Shown: positions 8,975-18,812, counted from the stretch's first letter. The stretch: DNA of 36,793 nucleotides from Curtobacterium sp. MCBA15_001 (GCF_001864835.1 NZ_MJGI01000010.1:1-36793); one strand, 5' to 3'. Program-made: numbers and translations. Notes: generated by a model not told the origin, from the letters alone.

Positions 8975-10794
8975 GCGGGCTCCCCGGTCATGTCGGCGTC
9001 CTCGTCGTCCCAGGTCGGGGCGAGGTCGCGGGCGTACTGGATCGACGAGTTGCCGATCCCCTGCGGCACCATCGGCCACACCATCGAGTCACGGCTGACG
9101 ACGAAGTCGATGACGACCGGACGGTCGTTCGTGTCGAGCGCGAGCTGGATGGCGGCGTCCACTTCCTCCGGCTTCTCGACGCGGATGCCGAGCGCACCGT
9201 AGGCGTCGGCGAGCTTGACGAAGTCCGGGACCCGGCGGGTGCCGTGCCCGGTCTGCAGGTCGGTGAACGAGTGGCGGCCGTCGTAGAACAGCGTCTGCCA
9301 CTGCCGCACCATGCCGAGCGACGAGTTGTTGATGACCGCGACCTTGATCGGGATGTCGTTGATGACGCAGGTGGCGAGTTCCTGGTTCGTCATCTGGAAG
9401 CAGCCGTCACCGTCGATCGCCCACACCACGCGGTCGGGCTGGGCGACCTTGGCCCCCATCGCGGCCGGGACCGAGTACCCCATCGTGCCGGCACCGCCGG
9501 AGTTGAGCCACGCGTTCGGACGCTCGTACTGGATGAACTGGGCCGACCACATCTGGTGCTGGCCGACGCCGGAGGCGAACACGCCCTCGGACCCGGTCAT
9601 CTCGCCGATGCGCTTGATGATCGCCTGCGGGGCGAGCAGTCCGTCCGTCGGTTCGGTGTAGCCGAGCGGGAACTCGCGCTTCAGCTCGGCGAGGTGTGCC
9701 AGCCACTCGGTCGTCGAGGCGCGCTCGTCCGTCGGCACGTCGGCCCACGCCGCGGTGAGGTCGACCAGCACCTCGCGCGCGTCCCCCACGATCGGGACGT
9801 CGGCGTAGCGGATCTTCGAGATCTCGGCGGGGTCGATGTCGACGTGCACGACCTTGGCGTCCGGCGCGAAGTCGTCGACCTTGCCGGTGACGCGGTCGTC
9901 GAACCGGGCACCGAGCGCGATGATCAGGTCGCTCTCCTGCAGCCCGAGCACCGCCGGCACCGTGCCGTGCATCCCCGGCATGCCGAGGTGCTGCGGGTGC
10001 GAGTCCGGGAACGCGCCGCGGGCCATCAGCGTGGTGACGACGGGTGCGCCGGTGGCCTCGGCGAAGGCGAGGAGCTCGGCCGAGGCGCCGGAGCGGATCA
10101 CACCGCCACCGACGTACAGCACCGGCTTGGCGGACTCGGCCAGCAGCTGGGCGGCCGCGGTGATCTGCTTGCCGTGCGCCTTGGTGACCGGCCGGTAGCC
10201 GGGCAGGTCGACCTTGGGCGGCCAGACGTACGGCGCGGACTTCTGCTGCGCGTCCTTGGTGATGTCGACGAGCACGGGGCCGGGGCGGCCGGTCGTGGCG
10301 ATCTGGTACGCCGCCGCCAGGGTCGCCGGGACGTCCTCGGGCTTGGTGACCAGGAACGAGTGCTTCGTGATCGGCATCGTGATGCCGACGATGTCCGCCT
10401 CTTGGAAGGCGTCGGTGCCCATGAGCGTCGAGAACACCTGACCGGTGATCGCGATGAAGGGCACCGAGTCCATGTAGGCGTCGGCGATCGCGGTGACGAG
10501 GTTCGTGGCACCCGGGCCGGACGTGGCGATCGCGACGCCGACCTTGCCGGACGACGAGGCGTAGCCCTCGGCCGCGTGGCCGGCGCCCTGCTCGTGCCGG
10601 ACCAGGATGTGGCGGATGGTGGTCGACGCCATGAGCTCGTCGTAGAACGGGATGATCGCGCCGCCGGGCAGGCCGAACACGTCGGTGATCCCGAGGTGCT
10701 CGAGCGAGCGGAGGACCGCGCCTGAGCCGGTCAGGACCTCGGGAGTGCGACGCGCTCCGGTGGCCGCGGACAGCGGTGTGGCTTCCGTGGGCAT
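8971..10794 (-). CDS. ilvB: Acetolactate synthase large (catalytic) subunit
   Basis: TPP-dependent condensation of pyruvate with pyruvate or 2-oxobutyrate, the first common step for valine and isoleucine. The 607-residue product shows the three-domain layout of the family: N-terminal pyrimidine-binding domain with the catalytic Glu68 in [15 protein letters not shown], a central domain, and a C-terminal TPP-binding domain with [17 protein letters not shown] followed by [20 protein letters not shown] lies about 10 bases before the ATG. Forty-seven bases separate it from ilvD. Confidence 0.97.
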   Translation of the reverse strand: MPTEATPLSAATGARRTPEVLTGSGAVLRSLEHLGITDVFGLPGGAIIPFYDELMASTTIRHILVRHEQGAGHAAEGYASSSGKVGVAIATSGPGATNLVTAIADAYMDSVPFIAITGQVFSTLMGTDAFQEADIVGITMPITKHSFLVTKPEDVPATLAAAYQIATTGRPGPVLVDITKDAQQKSAPYVWPPKVDLPGYRPVTKAHGKQITAAAQLLAESAKPVLYVGGGVIRSGASAELLAFAEATGAPVVTTLMARGAFPDSHPQHLGMPGMHGTVPAVLGLQESDLIIALGARFDDRVTGKVDDFAPDAKVVHVDIDPAEISKIRYADVPIVGDAREVLVDLTAAWADVPTDERASTTEWLAHLAELKREFPLGYTEPTDGLLAPQAIIKRIGEMTGSEGVFASGVGQHQMWSAQFIQYERPNAWLNSGGAGTMGYSVPAAMGAKVAQPDRVVWAIDGDGCFQMTNQELATCVINDIPIKVAVINNSSLGMVRQWQTLFYDGRHSFTDLQTGHGTRRVPDFVKLADAYGALGIRVEKPEEVDAAIQLALDTNDRPVVIDFVVSRDSMVWPMVPQGIGNSSIQYARDLAPTWDDEDADMTGEPA

Positions 10795-10841
10795 GAAGGG
10801 TTCCTTGCCTGGAGGGATGGCGATGGTGCGGGTGTCGGACG

Positions 10842-12536
10842 CTAGCCCGTGACCGCGCCCTTGGCAGCGGACTGGACGAGCTTGGCGTACTTCGCGAGGA
10901 CTCCGCGGGTGTAGCGCGGGGGCAGCGGTGCCCAGCCGTCACGGCGGGACTCCAGCTCGGTCGGGTCGACCAGTAGGTCGAGCGAGCGAGCCGCGATGTC
11001 GACACGGATGCGGTCGCCATCGCGCACGAAGGCCACTGGACCTGCGTCCACTGCCTCCGGTGCGATGTGGCCGATGCACAGGCCGGTTGTGCCGCCCGAG
11101 AATCTGCCGTCGGTCAAGAGTAGTACATCCTTGCCGAGGCCAGCGCCCTTGATCGCGGCCGTGATGGCGAGCATCTCGCGCATCCCGGGGCCGCCCTTCG
11201 GACCCTCGTAGCGGATGACGACGACGTCGCCCTTCTGGATCCGGCCCTCGGTCAGGGCGTCCATCGCGGCACGCTCGCGGTCGAACACCCGCGCGGGGCC
11301 CTCGAACACCTCGGCGTCGAAGCCGGCGGTCTTCACGACGGCACCCTCGGGCGCGAAGGAGCCCTGCAGGACGGTCAGGCCGCCCGTGGCGTGGATCGGG
11401 TTGTCGAGGGTGCGGAAGACCTCACCGTCGAGCTCCGGCGGGTCGATCTCGGCGAGGTTCTCGGCGAGGGTCTTCCCCGTCACGGTCATGACGTCACCGT
11501 GCAGCAGACCGGCCCCGAGCAGCGCCTTCATCACGACAGGGATGCCGCCGTTGCGGTCGACGTCGACCATGACGTACTTGCCGAAGGGCTTCATGTCGGC
11601 CAGGTGCGGGACCTTCGAGCCGATGCGGTTGAAGTCGTCGAGGTCGAGCTCGACCTCGGCCTCGTGTGCGATCGCGAGCAGGTGCAGCACCGCGTTCGTC
11701 GAACCGCCGAGGGCCATGAGCACGGTGATCGCGTTCTCGAACGCCTCCTTGGTCAGGATCTGGCGGGCCGTGATGCCGAGGCGCAGCATGTTCACGACGG
11801 CTTCACCCGAGCGGTGGGCGTAGTAGTCGCGACGACGGTCGGCGCTGGGCGGCGCGGCCGATCCGGGGAGCGACATGCCGAGCGCCTCGGCCAGGCTCGC
11901 CATGGTGTTGGCCGTGTACATGCCGCCACAGGCGCCCTCGCCCGGGACGATCGCGCACTCGATCTCCTTGAGCTCAGCCTCGCTCATGGTGCCGGCCTTG
12001 CACGCGCCGACGCCCTCGAAGGAGTCGATGATCGTGACTTCCTTCATCGTGCCGTCGGCCTGCTTGACGTAGCCCGGCATGACCGAACCCGCGTAGAGGA
12101 AGACGCTCGCCAGGTCGAGCCGCGCGGCCGCCATGAGCATGCCCGGGAGTGACTTGTCGCACCCGGCCAGCAGCACGGTGCCGTCGAGGCGCTCGGCGTT
12201 CACGACGGTCTCGACGCTGTCCGCGATGACCTCACGCGAGACGAGGGAGAAGTGCATGCCCTCGTGGCCCATCGAGATGCCGTCCGAGACGGAGATGGTG
12301 CCGAACTGCAGCGGGTACCCGCCGCCGCCGTGGACGCCTTCCTTGGCGCCCTGGGCGAGTCGGTCCAGGCTCAAGTTGCAGGGGGTGATCTCGTTCCACG
12401 ACGAGGCGATGCCGATCTGCGGCTTCTCCCAGTCCTCGTCGCCCATCCCGACGGCCCGCAGCATGCCACGCGAGGTGGTTGCTTCGATCCCGTCGGTGAC
12501 GACCCGGCTGCGCGGCTTCACGTCGATGTCAGGCAT
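10842..12536 (-). CDS. ilvD: Dihydroxy-acid dehydratase
   Basis: Dehydrates dihydroxy-isovalerate and dihydroxy-methylvalerate to the 2-oxo acids used by IlvE. The 564-residue product has three cysteines placed as in the iron-sulfur enzymes: Cys53 (NEITPCNLS), Cys126 (AGCDKSLPG) and Cys203 ([12 protein letters not shown]). Cys53 in ITPCN is the pattern of the [2Fe-2S] subgroup. [13 protein letters not shown] is near the C-terminus. First gene of the ilvD-ilvB-ilvN-ilvC operon. TAGACT ends six bases before the ATG and no ribosome binding site is seen, so the operon probably starts with a leaderless message. No leader peptide or attenuator is visible upstream. Confidence 0.97.
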   Translation of the reverse strand: MPDIDVKPRSRVVTDGIEATTSRGMLRAVGMGDEDWEKPQIGIASSWNEITPCNLSLDRLAQGAKEGVHGGGGYPLQFGTISVSDGISMGHEGMHFSLVSREVIADSVETVVNAERLDGTVLLAGCDKSLPGMLMAAARLDLASVFLYAGSVMPGYVKQADGTMKEVTIIDSFEGVGACKAGTMSEAELKEIECAIVPGEGACGGMYTANTMASLAEALGMSLPGSAAPPSADRRRDYYAHRSGEAVVNMLRLGITARQILTKEAFENAITVLMALGGSTNAVLHLLAIAHEAEVELDLDDFNRIGSKVPHLADMKPFGKYVMVDVDRNGGIPVVMKALLGAGLLHGDVMTVTGKTLAENLAEIDPPELDGEVFRTLDNPIHATGGLTVLQGSFAPEGAVVKTAGFDAEVFEGPARVFDRERAAMDALTEGRIQKGDVVVIRYEGPKGGPGMREMLAITAAIKGAGLGKDVLLLTDGRFSGGTTGLCIGHIAPEAVDAGPVAFVRDGDRIRVDIAARSLDLLVDPTELESRRDGWAPLPPRYTRGVLAKYAKLVQSAAKGAVTG

Positions 12537-12542
12537 GGGCAG

Positions 12543-12548
12543 AGTCTA
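12543..12548 (-). promoter_or_regulatory. Leaderless-type -10 box for the ilvDBNC operon
   Basis: TAGACT on the minus strand (12548-12543), six bases before the ilvD ATG. No convincing -35. Confidence 0.55.
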
Positions 12549-12642
12549 GGACGGATTGGGATACCAGTGGCGCACGTCCATGCGAACGCATCGGCATGCG
12601 TCGGCGTGCGTCCACGCCGGACGGGAGGCCGTGGTCACCCCG

Positions 12643-13440
12643 TCAGCGCGTCGCCCGGAGGCGGGCCAGCTGCTTCAGGACGTCGGTGAGGGCCGCGGGA
12701 TCGGCCACGCGGTGGCTGGCGACGGTGTCGCCCTCCCCCACCTTCACGCCGACGTCACCGTCGCGGAGCACCCGGAAGGCGTCCTCGTCGGTGACGTCAT
12801 CGCCGGCGAAGAACACGGCGTCCGCGCCGCGCAGCTCGCGAAGCCGGTCGATCGCGTCGCCCTTCGTCACGTGCCGGACGGCGAACTCGACGATGTCCTT
12901 GCCGCCGCGCTCGAGCACGTCGGGGTCGGCGCCGTGGGCCGCGTGGCTCGCTGCCGCGTTCGCCTCGGCGGCGACCTCGGCGCTGACACGACGGGTGTGC
13001 ACCCCGTGCCCCGCGGGCTTGTGCTCGATGACCACGCCGGGGAAGCGCTCCCCCACGGCGTCGAGCGCTACGCCGATCCGCGCCACACGGGCCTGCTCGT
13101 CCTCGGTCAGGGCGGCCTCGTCGTGGCCGTCGACCCGCCACTCGACCCCGTGGGAGCCGACGAGGGACATGTCGTCCGGGGCGTGGGTGACGCGCGCGAG
13201 GCTGTCGAGCGGGCGACCCGACACCAGCACGACCTCGGTCTGCTTCGCCCGTTGCAGGGTCAGGACCGCGGCCCAGCTGCCCGGGAGCGCACCGACCTGC
13301 GACGGGTCGTCGGCGAAGGGCGCCAGCGTGCCGTCGAAGTCGAGCGCGACGAGGAGGCTGCCGGACGCGGCGAGGGCTGCCAGGGCCGTGTCGAGCCCTG
13401 GAGCCGTGGCGTCGTCGACGTTCGTGGTCTGCTCAGGCAT
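12643..13440 (-). CDS. otsB: Trehalose-6-phosphate phosphatase
   Basis: Removes phosphate from trehalose 6-phosphate made by OtsA. The ATG at 13440 gives 265 residues. HAD-superfamily motifs are clear: motif I LDFDGTLAPF with Asp34 and Asp36, a VSGRP motif II segment and the C-terminal FAGDDVTDEDAF. Its first eight bases overlap the end of otsA, so the two are translationally coupled. A degenerate one-armed copy of the GGGAGGCC terminator motif (about 12621-12643) lies at its stop. Confidence 0.93.
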   Translation of the reverse strand: MPEQTTNVDDATAPGLDTALAALAASGSLLVALDFDGTLAPFADDPSQVGALPGSWAAVLTLQRAKQTEVVLVSGRPLDSLARVTHAPDDMSLVGSHGVEWRVDGHDEAALTEDEQARVARIGVALDAVGERFPGVVIEHKPAGHGVHTRRVSAEVAAEANAAASHAAHGADPDVLERGGKDIVEFAVRHVTKGDAIDRLRELRGADAVFFAGDDVTDEDAFRVLRDGDVGVKVGEGDTVASHRVADPAALTDVLKQLARLRATR

Positions 13441-15022
13441 CACGGGCCTCCCGGGTGTCCTCCGCGGCACGCGCGGCCTGCGCGTCCTGGTCGAAGATCG
13501 ACATGCTGTCGGTCTGGGCCTCACGGTGTACCTCGCGCTCGGCGCCCGACGGGTCGATGCGCGCAGCGCGCGGCGCGTGCCGGTCGAGGGCCTCGAGGAA
13601 CGACCGCGACCAGCGGGCCACGTCGTTGTCGCGGACACGCTTGCGGAGCGCGCGCATGCGGGTGGAGCGCTCGCGGCGGGGCATCTGGATCGCGCGCTCG
13701 ATCGAGTCCTTGAGGGCGCCGATGTCGTGTGGGTTGATGATGACCGCCTGCTTGAGTTCGTCGGCGGCACCGGCGAACTCGGAGAGGATCAGGACGCCGT
13801 CGTTGTCGAACCGGGTGGCGACGTACTCCTTGGCGACCAGGTTCATGCCGTCGCGCAGGGCCGTGACGAGCATGATGTCCGCGGCCAGGTAGAGCGCGAC
13901 CATCTCCTCGCGCGGGTAGCCGTGGTGCAGGTACGAGATCGGCTGGTGCCCGATCGTGCCGAGGTCGCCGTTGAGCCGGCCGACGCTGAGCTCGATCTCG
14001 TCGCGCAGGGTCCTGTAGGTGTCGACGCGCTCGCGGCTGGGGCTCGCCACCTGGACGAGCGTGGCGTCCTCGACCTTGATGCGGCCGTCCTCGACGAGCT
14101 CGCCGAACGCCTTGATGCGGTGGCGGATGCCCTTGGTGTAGTCGAGGCGGTCCACCCCGAGCAGCACGGTCGTCGGGCTGCCGAGGCCCTCGCGGATCTC
14201 GCGTGCACGTTCCTGCACCTCGGGGCGGCGGGCGATCTCCTCGAAGCTCTCCGCGTCGATCGAGATCGGGAAGTGGCGGGCCTCGACGTGGCGCACGGTG
14301 ATGCCCTTGCGGCTCCGGGGTGCGTCGGGGTCGTCGACCGGCACGTCGACCGTCGTGCCCTTGGTCGTGTAGCCCTTGATGTGTCGGACCGCGCGCAGGA
14401 AGTCGCTCGCGTCGTCGTGGCGCTGGAAGCCGATGACGTCCGCCCCGAGCAGCCCGTCGAGGATCTGCGCACGCCACGGCAGCTGGGCGTAGATGCCCAC
14501 CGGGGGGAACGGGATGTGGTTGAAGAAGCCGATCGTCAGGTCCGGGCGGAGTGCACGCAGCAGGGCCGGGACGAGCTGCAGCTGGTAGTCCTGCACCCAG
14601 ACGATGCCGTCCTGCTCGACGATGTCGGCGATCTGCTCGGCGAAGCGCTGGTTGACGCTCTTGTAGGCGTTCCACCAGTCGCGGTGGTAGCTCGGGTGCT
14701 CGATGACGTCGTGGTAGAGCGGCCAGAGCGTGTCGTTGCTGAAGCCCTCGTAGTAGTCCTCGACGTCGCTGGCGCTGAGGGGCACCGGCACGATGTGGAT
14801 GCCGTCGTTGTCGAACGGTGCGACCTCGACGTCGGGCTGCCCGACCCAGCCGACCCAGGCGCCCTCGTTGGCGCGCATGACCGGTTCGAGCGCGGTGACC
14901 AGGCCGCCGGGCGAGTGCCGCCAGCCCTCGTTGCCGTCCTCGTCGACGACACGGTCCACCGGCAGGCGGTTCGAGGCGACGACGAAGGAGTACTTGCTGG
15001 ACGAACTGGCTGGATCAGACAC
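13433..15022 (-). CDS. otsA: Trehalose-6-phosphate synthase
   Basis: Joins glucose from UDP- or ADP-glucose to glucose 6-phosphate (GT20 family), supplying the stress protectant trehalose. The 529-residue product has VVASNRLPVD near the N-terminus, WVQDYQLQLVPALLR, GFFNHIPFPP, GVDRLDYTKGI and DGMNLVAKEYVATR, all in family order. About 50 residues after the catalytic core form a polar tail ending AARAAEDTREARDA, with no recognised domain. The GTG start at 15022 has TAGGTT six bases upstream and no ribosome binding site, so a leaderless message is likely. Confidence 0.96.
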   Translation of the reverse strand: MSDPASSSSKYSFVVASNRLPVDRVVDEDGNEGWRHSPGGLVTALEPVMRANEGAWVGWVGQPDVEVAPFDNDGIHIVPVPLSASDVEDYYEGFSNDTLWPLYHDVIEHPSYHRDWWNAYKSVNQRFAEQIADIVEQDGIVWVQDYQLQLVPALLRALRPDLTIGFFNHIPFPPVGIYAQLPWRAQILDGLLGADVIGFQRHDDASDFLRAVRHIKGYTTKGTTVDVPVDDPDAPRSRKGITVRHVEARHFPISIDAESFEEIARRPEVQERAREIREGLGSPTTVLLGVDRLDYTKGIRHRIKAFGELVEDGRIKVEDATLVQVASPSRERVDTYRTLRDEIELSVGRLNGDLGTIGHQPISYLHHGYPREEMVALYLAADIMLVTALRDGMNLVAKEYVATRFDNDGVLILSEFAGAADELKQAVIINPHDIGALKDSIERAIQMPRRERSTRMRALRKRVRDNDVARWSRSFLEALDRHAPRAARIDPSGAEREVHREAQTDSMSIFDQDAQAARAAEDTREARDA

Positions 15023-15028
15023 GACCGC

Positions 15029-15034
15029 AACCTA
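15029..15034 (-). promoter_or_regulatory. Leaderless-type -10 box for otsAB
   Basis: TAGGTT on the minus strand (15034-15029), six bases before the otsA GTG. Confidence 0.5.
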
Positions 15035-15078
15035 CCAGCGGGACGGCACCCGGTTCCCTGCTCCTGCCCGGCTGAGCG

Positions 15079-15084
15079 TATGCT
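15079..15084 (+). promoter_or_regulatory. Candidate -10 box for the 840-residue membrane protein gene
   Basis: TATGCT at 15079-15084 would start transcription near 15091 and give a leader of about 65 bases that holds the GGAGAGGAA ribosome binding site (15141-15149). It lies back-to-back with the otsAB promoter. Confidence 0.35.
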
Positions 15085-15155
15085 GTGCGTCGTGTCGGGG
15101 GGACACGGCGTGCCGGGCTGCGGTGCGCGGCCGCCCGGCCGGAGAGGAATCCGCC

Positions 15156-17678
15156 GTGAGCGACGTCCCGCCCGTGCCGCCCGAGTCCCCAGGTCCGTCG
15201 GGGCCACCGCCGCAGGGTCCGGCCCCGACCGCTGCTCCGCGCGAACCGGACGCGTTCGGACGACTCCCGCGGTCGATCGGCGGGCGTGACTGGCTCGCTG
15301 CGTCGATCGCGGGTGTCGGCGCCTGGGTCGCGGCGTACGTCGTCGCGGGCATCGCGCTCCTGCTGACGGTCGGCCTGGTGGCCGTCGGTGGGTCCGGTGA
15401 CGCGTCGTTCGGCGGCGCCTCGCTCCCCGACGACGGTCTCGGGGGCACCTCCGGCGCGCCGGACGTGCAGAGCCTGCTCTCCGGACTCAGCGTCCTGCTC
15501 GGCGCGCCGGCCCAGCTCGTCGCCCTGGCCGACTTCGGTCGCCTGCACGTCTCCGGGTCGATCGCGCTGCTCGGCGTCTCGGGAGCGGCATCGGTCGGGG
15601 TCGTCCCCGCGCTGGTGCTGCTCGCGCAGGTCGTGCTCGCGGTCGTGCTGACCCGTCGCATCCGCAGTCGCGTGCTCGGGCTCCCCCAGGTGCTCGTGAC
15701 GTCCGCGCTGACGGGCGTGGTCCTCACCGCCTGCACCACGGTCGCCGGGCTCGCGCTCGCGATCCGCTTCCCCGCGTCCGCCGGCATCGCGATCAGCGCG
15801 GTGCACGCGGTCGGCGTCGGCAGCATCGTCGGCGCGTTCGTCGTCGGTGCGCTGTCCGCCCTGATGGCACGCCCCGCGCTGCTGGTGAACGGACGGGTGT
15901 TCGTCGCGCGCGCGCTCGGGACCGCCCGCGTGGCCGTGCTGCACGTCGGCACGCTGACCGTGCTGGTGGCCGTCGTGCTCGTGCTCGTCGCCCTGGTGGC
16001 CCAGCCGGCGTGGGGCGCCGCGCTGCCGATCGTCATCGGCAACCTCGCCCTGGCACTCGTGGCGCTCGGGTTCCTCGGCAGCATCGGGTCCTCGGGCCTC
16101 GGCGGCGGCGCGCAGTCGGCGTCGGTGTTCGGCGGGACGACCGGGTGGATCTGGCTGGTCGTCCTCGTCGTGCTCGTCACCGCGGTGCTCGCCGGGCTGC
16201 TGCTCGCGGTGCGCCGGAACGACCGGGTCCGCGCGACCCTGGACTGGGTGGTGACGCCGGCCGTCTGGCTGGTCGCCGGCGTCGTCGTGTTCGCGCTCGG
16301 GACCGCGGTGGTGTCCTACAGCGCGACCGGGGCGAGCGCGGTCAGCGGGTCGGGGTCGGTCGGCATCACGCCGTGGACGCCGATCGTCTTCGCGCTCTGG
16401 GGTGCGGCGGTGGAGGTCGTGGCGCGGTACCTGGCCCCGGTGCTGCTGCCGCTCGTGGGCGGGCGCCTCGTGCTGCTCGGGTCGAAGGTCGTCGGGGCCG
16501 ACCCCCGGCCCGTGGTCGCACCGACGTGGAGCGGTGCGCCGGTCGACGGACCTGCCGCCGACGTGGTCGGATCGCAGCCCCCGGTCGGCGCGGGCGATGC
16601 GCAGCCGCCGGTCGGGTGGGTCGGGTCTCAGCAGCCGGTCGGCGCGAGCGATGCGCAGGCGCCGGTGGTCGCGCACCAGCCCTTCGTCGGTCAGGGTGCG
16701 GCGAGCGCCGAACCGATGTCGCCGCGTGCCCGGAAGGTCCTGGTCCGTTCCATGGTCGCCGGCGGCGTGGTCGTCGTGGTGGTCGTCGCGGGCGCGGTGA
16801 CGGCCGGGGTCCTCCGCTCGAACGTCTGGGGTCCCGCTCCGACGGTCCGCAGCTACGTCGATGCGATCGCCCGGGGTGACGCCACGGCTGCCGCCCGGAT
16901 GAGCGAGGTGCCGGGTGACGCCACGATGCTCGACACCGCCGTGCTCACGAGTGCGAAGGACCGGCCGGCGGACATCCGGGTCGGTCGTGTCCGCACGAGC
17001 GGCGACACCGCGACGGCGACCGTCAGCTACACCCAGGACGGCCGCAACCGCTCCGGTTCCGTCGAGCTCCGGCGCACGGGGACGAGCTGGTTGGTCCGCG
17101 ACGAGTGGCGTGTCACCACGCCCCTCGCCACGCGGGTGTCGGTGGGCGCGTCGTCCGTGCTCGAGGGCGCGCCGGTGACCATCGCCGGCAAGCGCGTCGG
17201 GAAGATCGAGAACGGGTCGTTCGCATCGCTGGCCTACCCCGGCACCTACCGCGTGCAGGTCGGCGGGTCGAAGTACTTCGTCGGTGGGACGAAGACGGTG
17301 TCCGCCGGATCGGCGGCGTCGAGCGCGTACGTCGACTTCGAACCGCAGGCGACGGAGCAGCTGACCACCGACGCGAAGCAGTGGGTGGACGACCTCATCA
17401 CGACGTGCGCCGCGAAGACGGACGTCGACGCGCTCGACGGCTGCCCCTGGTACGGCCCGTACGACGCCGAGGGTCCGGTCACCTACGCGGTGAAGACGAT
17501 GCCCGAACTCGAGGTCGAGGCCACCGGCTCGGGGACGGTGCAGGTGACGAGCACGTCCGACGGGGTCATCGGCTACGACTACACGTCGTTCTTCGGTGAC
17601 TCCGGCCACGCCGAGGACAGGTTCGACGTGTCCGAGTACCTGAAGGTCCAGGACGGCAAGCTCGTCAGCGCCTTCTGA
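15156..17678 (+). CDS. Large multi-spanning membrane protein with extracytoplasmic C-terminal domain, function unknown
   Basis: An 840-residue protein. The GTG at 15156 is chosen because GGAGAGGAA lies seven bases upstream; the frame stays open further back without a better site. Residues 1-40 are Pro-rich. About nine hydrophobic helices follow (roughly 45-430), then a Pro/Gly/Gln linker (about 450-515) with an internal duplication of the type SQPPVGAGDAQPPV / SQQPVGASDAQAPV. A further helix (about 530-555) leads into a soluble C-terminal half. Its first part (about 560-640, PTVRSYVDAIARGDATAAARM) resembles the NTF2-like/DUF4878 folds seen in secreted actinobacterial proteins. No signal peptide or enzyme motif is seen. 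Divergent from otsA. Confidence 0.85.
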   Translation: MSDVPPVPPESPGPSGPPPQGPAPTAAPREPDAFGRLPRSIGGRDWLAASIAGVGAWVAAYVVAGIALLLTVGLVAVGGSGDASFGGASLPDDGLGGTSGAPDVQSLLSGLSVLLGAPAQLVALADFGRLHVSGSIALLGVSGAASVGVVPALVLLAQVVLAVVLTRRIRSRVLGLPQVLVTSALTGVVLTACTTVAGLALAIRFPASAGIAISAVHAVGVGSIVGAFVVGALSALMARPALLVNGRVFVARALGTARVAVLHVGTLTVLVAVVLVLVALVAQPAWGAALPIVIGNLALALVALGFLGSIGSSGLGGGAQSASVFGGTTGWIWLVVLVVLVTAVLAGLLLAVRRNDRVRATLDWVVTPAVWLVAGVVVFALGTAVVSYSATGASAVSGSGSVGITPWTPIVFALWGAAVEVVARYLAPVLLPLVGGRLVLLGSKVVGADPRPVVAPTWSGAPVDGPAADVVGSQPPVGAGDAQPPVGWVGSQQPVGASDAQAPVVAHQPFVGQGAASAEPMSPRARKVLVRSMVAGGVVVVVVVAGAVTAGVLRSNVWGPAPTVRSYVDAIARGDATAAARMSEVPGDATMLDTAVLTSAKDRPADIRVGRVRTSGDTATATVSYTQDGRNRSGSVELRRTGTSWLVRDEWRVTTPLATRVSVGASSVLEGAPVTIAGKRVGKIENGSFASLAYPGTYRVQVGGSKYFVGGTKTVSAGSAASSAYVDFEPQATEQLTTDAKQWVDDLITTCAAKTDVDALDGCPWYGPYDAEGPVTYAVKTMPELEVEATGSGTVQVTSTSDGVIGYDYTSFFGDSGHAEDRFDVSEYLKVQDGKLVSAF

Positions 17679-17690
17679 GTCCGTGTTCAG

Positions 17691-17732
17691 GTCTGCGTGC
17701 CCCGAGCGGTCCTCCGCCCGGGGTACGCAGAC
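17691..17732 (+). terminator. Hairpin terminator between the large membrane protein gene and corA
   Basis: Fifteen-base arms GTCTGCGTGCCCCGA / CCGGGGTACGCAGAC with minor mismatch and an inner GCGG/CCGC extension, 12 bases past the stop at 17678. Confidence 0.7.
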
Positions 17733-17741
17733 CGCGCTCAC

Positions 17742-17747
17742 TAGGCT
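17742..17747 (+). promoter_or_regulatory. Leaderless-type -10 box for the CorA-family gene
   Basis: TAGGCT followed by seven bases and the ATG at 17755. It lies directly behind the upstream terminator hairpin. Confidence 0.5.
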
Positions 17748-17754
17748 GACGCGC

Positions 17755-18726
17755 ATGGTCAGCACGCGCTCGTGGCGGAACGGATCGGCAGCCGAGCGGG
17801 ACTTCCCGGTGGAGCGGGTGTCGGACTGCATCGCGGGCGGTGACGGGTTCGTCTGGGTGGACTACACCGACCCCGCGGCCTCGGACCTGGAGCAGGTCGA
17901 GGAAGAGCTCGGCATCCACGCGCTCGCGATCGAGGACGCCGTGGAGCACGGGCAGCGGCCGAAGCTGGACCGCTACCGCGACAGCCGGTTCCTCGTCGTC
18001 TACGACGTGCAGGGCCGTGACGAGACCGGCGCACTCGTCACCCACGAGGTCAAGGCGTTCATCACCGAGCATGCTCTGGTGACGATCCACGGACCCGAGT
18101 TCGACACCCGGGCGATCGAACGCCGCCTCGACGCGAACGCCGACATGGCCGGACACGGCGTCCCCTGGTTGGTGTGGGCGCTCCTGGACGAGGTCGTCGA
18201 CCACGCCACCCACGCGGTCGAGGCGATCGAGCGCGACATCGACGAGCTCGAGGACGACCTGTTCGAGCGCGGCAACCCCCGCGAGCAGCAGATCCAGCGC
18301 CGGTCCTTCGCGCTGCGGAAGGCGCTCGGGGTGCTGCGGCGACTGGTGGTCCCGACGAAGGACAGCGTCGCCTCGCTGCTGCACGGGGACGCCGAGACGA
18401 TCGTCGACGGCGTGCGGCCGTACTTCCGCGACGTCGAGGACCACCTGGTCTCGATCGCGGACTCCGTGGAGCAGCTCCGTGACGCGGTGTCCAGCGTGAT
18501 GGACACGAACCTCAACCTGTCCTCGAACCGGCAGAACACCGTCATGAAGAAGGTCACGAGCTGGGCGGCGATCATCGCCATCCCGACCGCGATCACGGGG
18601 TTCTTCGGGCAGAACGTGACGTTCCCGGGCGAGGGGCACTGGTACGGACTGGCCCTGTCGCTCTCGCTCATCGTCGTGTCGTCGGTGCTGCTCTACCGCG
18701 CGTTCCGGCACCGCGACTGGCTCTAG
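17755..18726 (+). CDS. corA: CorA-family divalent cation transporter, GQN variant
   Basis: A 323-residue CorA-type channel protein. The ATG at 17755 is preferred over an upstream in-frame ATG because the latter lies inside the terminator of the previous gene. A cytoplasmic alpha/beta domain and long coiled helices (about 1-260, with IDELEDDLFERG) are followed by two C-terminal helices. At the end of the first helix, where classical CorA has the GMN filter, this protein reads GFFGQNVTFPG. Related actinobacterial proteins also carry GQN, but cation preference is then uncertain: Mg2+, Co2+ or Zn2+ are possible. A single-gene unit, convergent with the permease at 18813-19964. Confidence 0.9.
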   Translation: MVSTRSWRNGSAAERDFPVERVSDCIAGGDGFVWVDYTDPAASDLEQVEEELGIHALAIEDAVEHGQRPKLDRYRDSRFLVVYDVQGRDETGALVTHEVKAFITEHALVTIHGPEFDTRAIERRLDANADMAGHGVPWLVWALLDEVVDHATHAVEAIERDIDELEDDLFERGNPREQQIQRRSFALRKALGVLRRLVVPTKDSVASLLHGDAETIVDGVRPYFRDVEDHLVSIADSVEQLRDAVSSVMDTNLNLSSNRQNTVMKKVTSWAAIIAIPTAITGFFGQNVTFPGEGHWYGLALSLSLIVVSSVLLYRAFRHRDWL

Positions 18727-18733
18727 CGCGAAG

Positions 18734-18793
18734 GCGACCTCGCACGGTGCGGCGCGGCGAGGCGCTGGCACGGAGCGACCTCGCACGGTGCGG
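18734..18793. repeat. Two direct copies of a 19-base GC-rich motif between convergent genes
   Basis: GCGACCTCGCACGGTGCGG occurs at 18734-18752 and again at 18775-18793, 41 bases apart. Each copy contains the palindrome CGCACGGTGCG. This is the only structure between the convergent stops at 18726 and 18813 and may act as the terminator for both genes. Confidence 0.6.
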
Positions 18794-18812
18794 GCGGCCC
18801 TCGGCCCTGCGC

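Noticed and set aside
12537..12642. Leader peptide or attenuator controlling ilvDBNC
   Set aside because: The -10 box is six bases from the ilvD ATG, leaving no leader; the short repeats around 12580-12615 lie upstream of the promoter.
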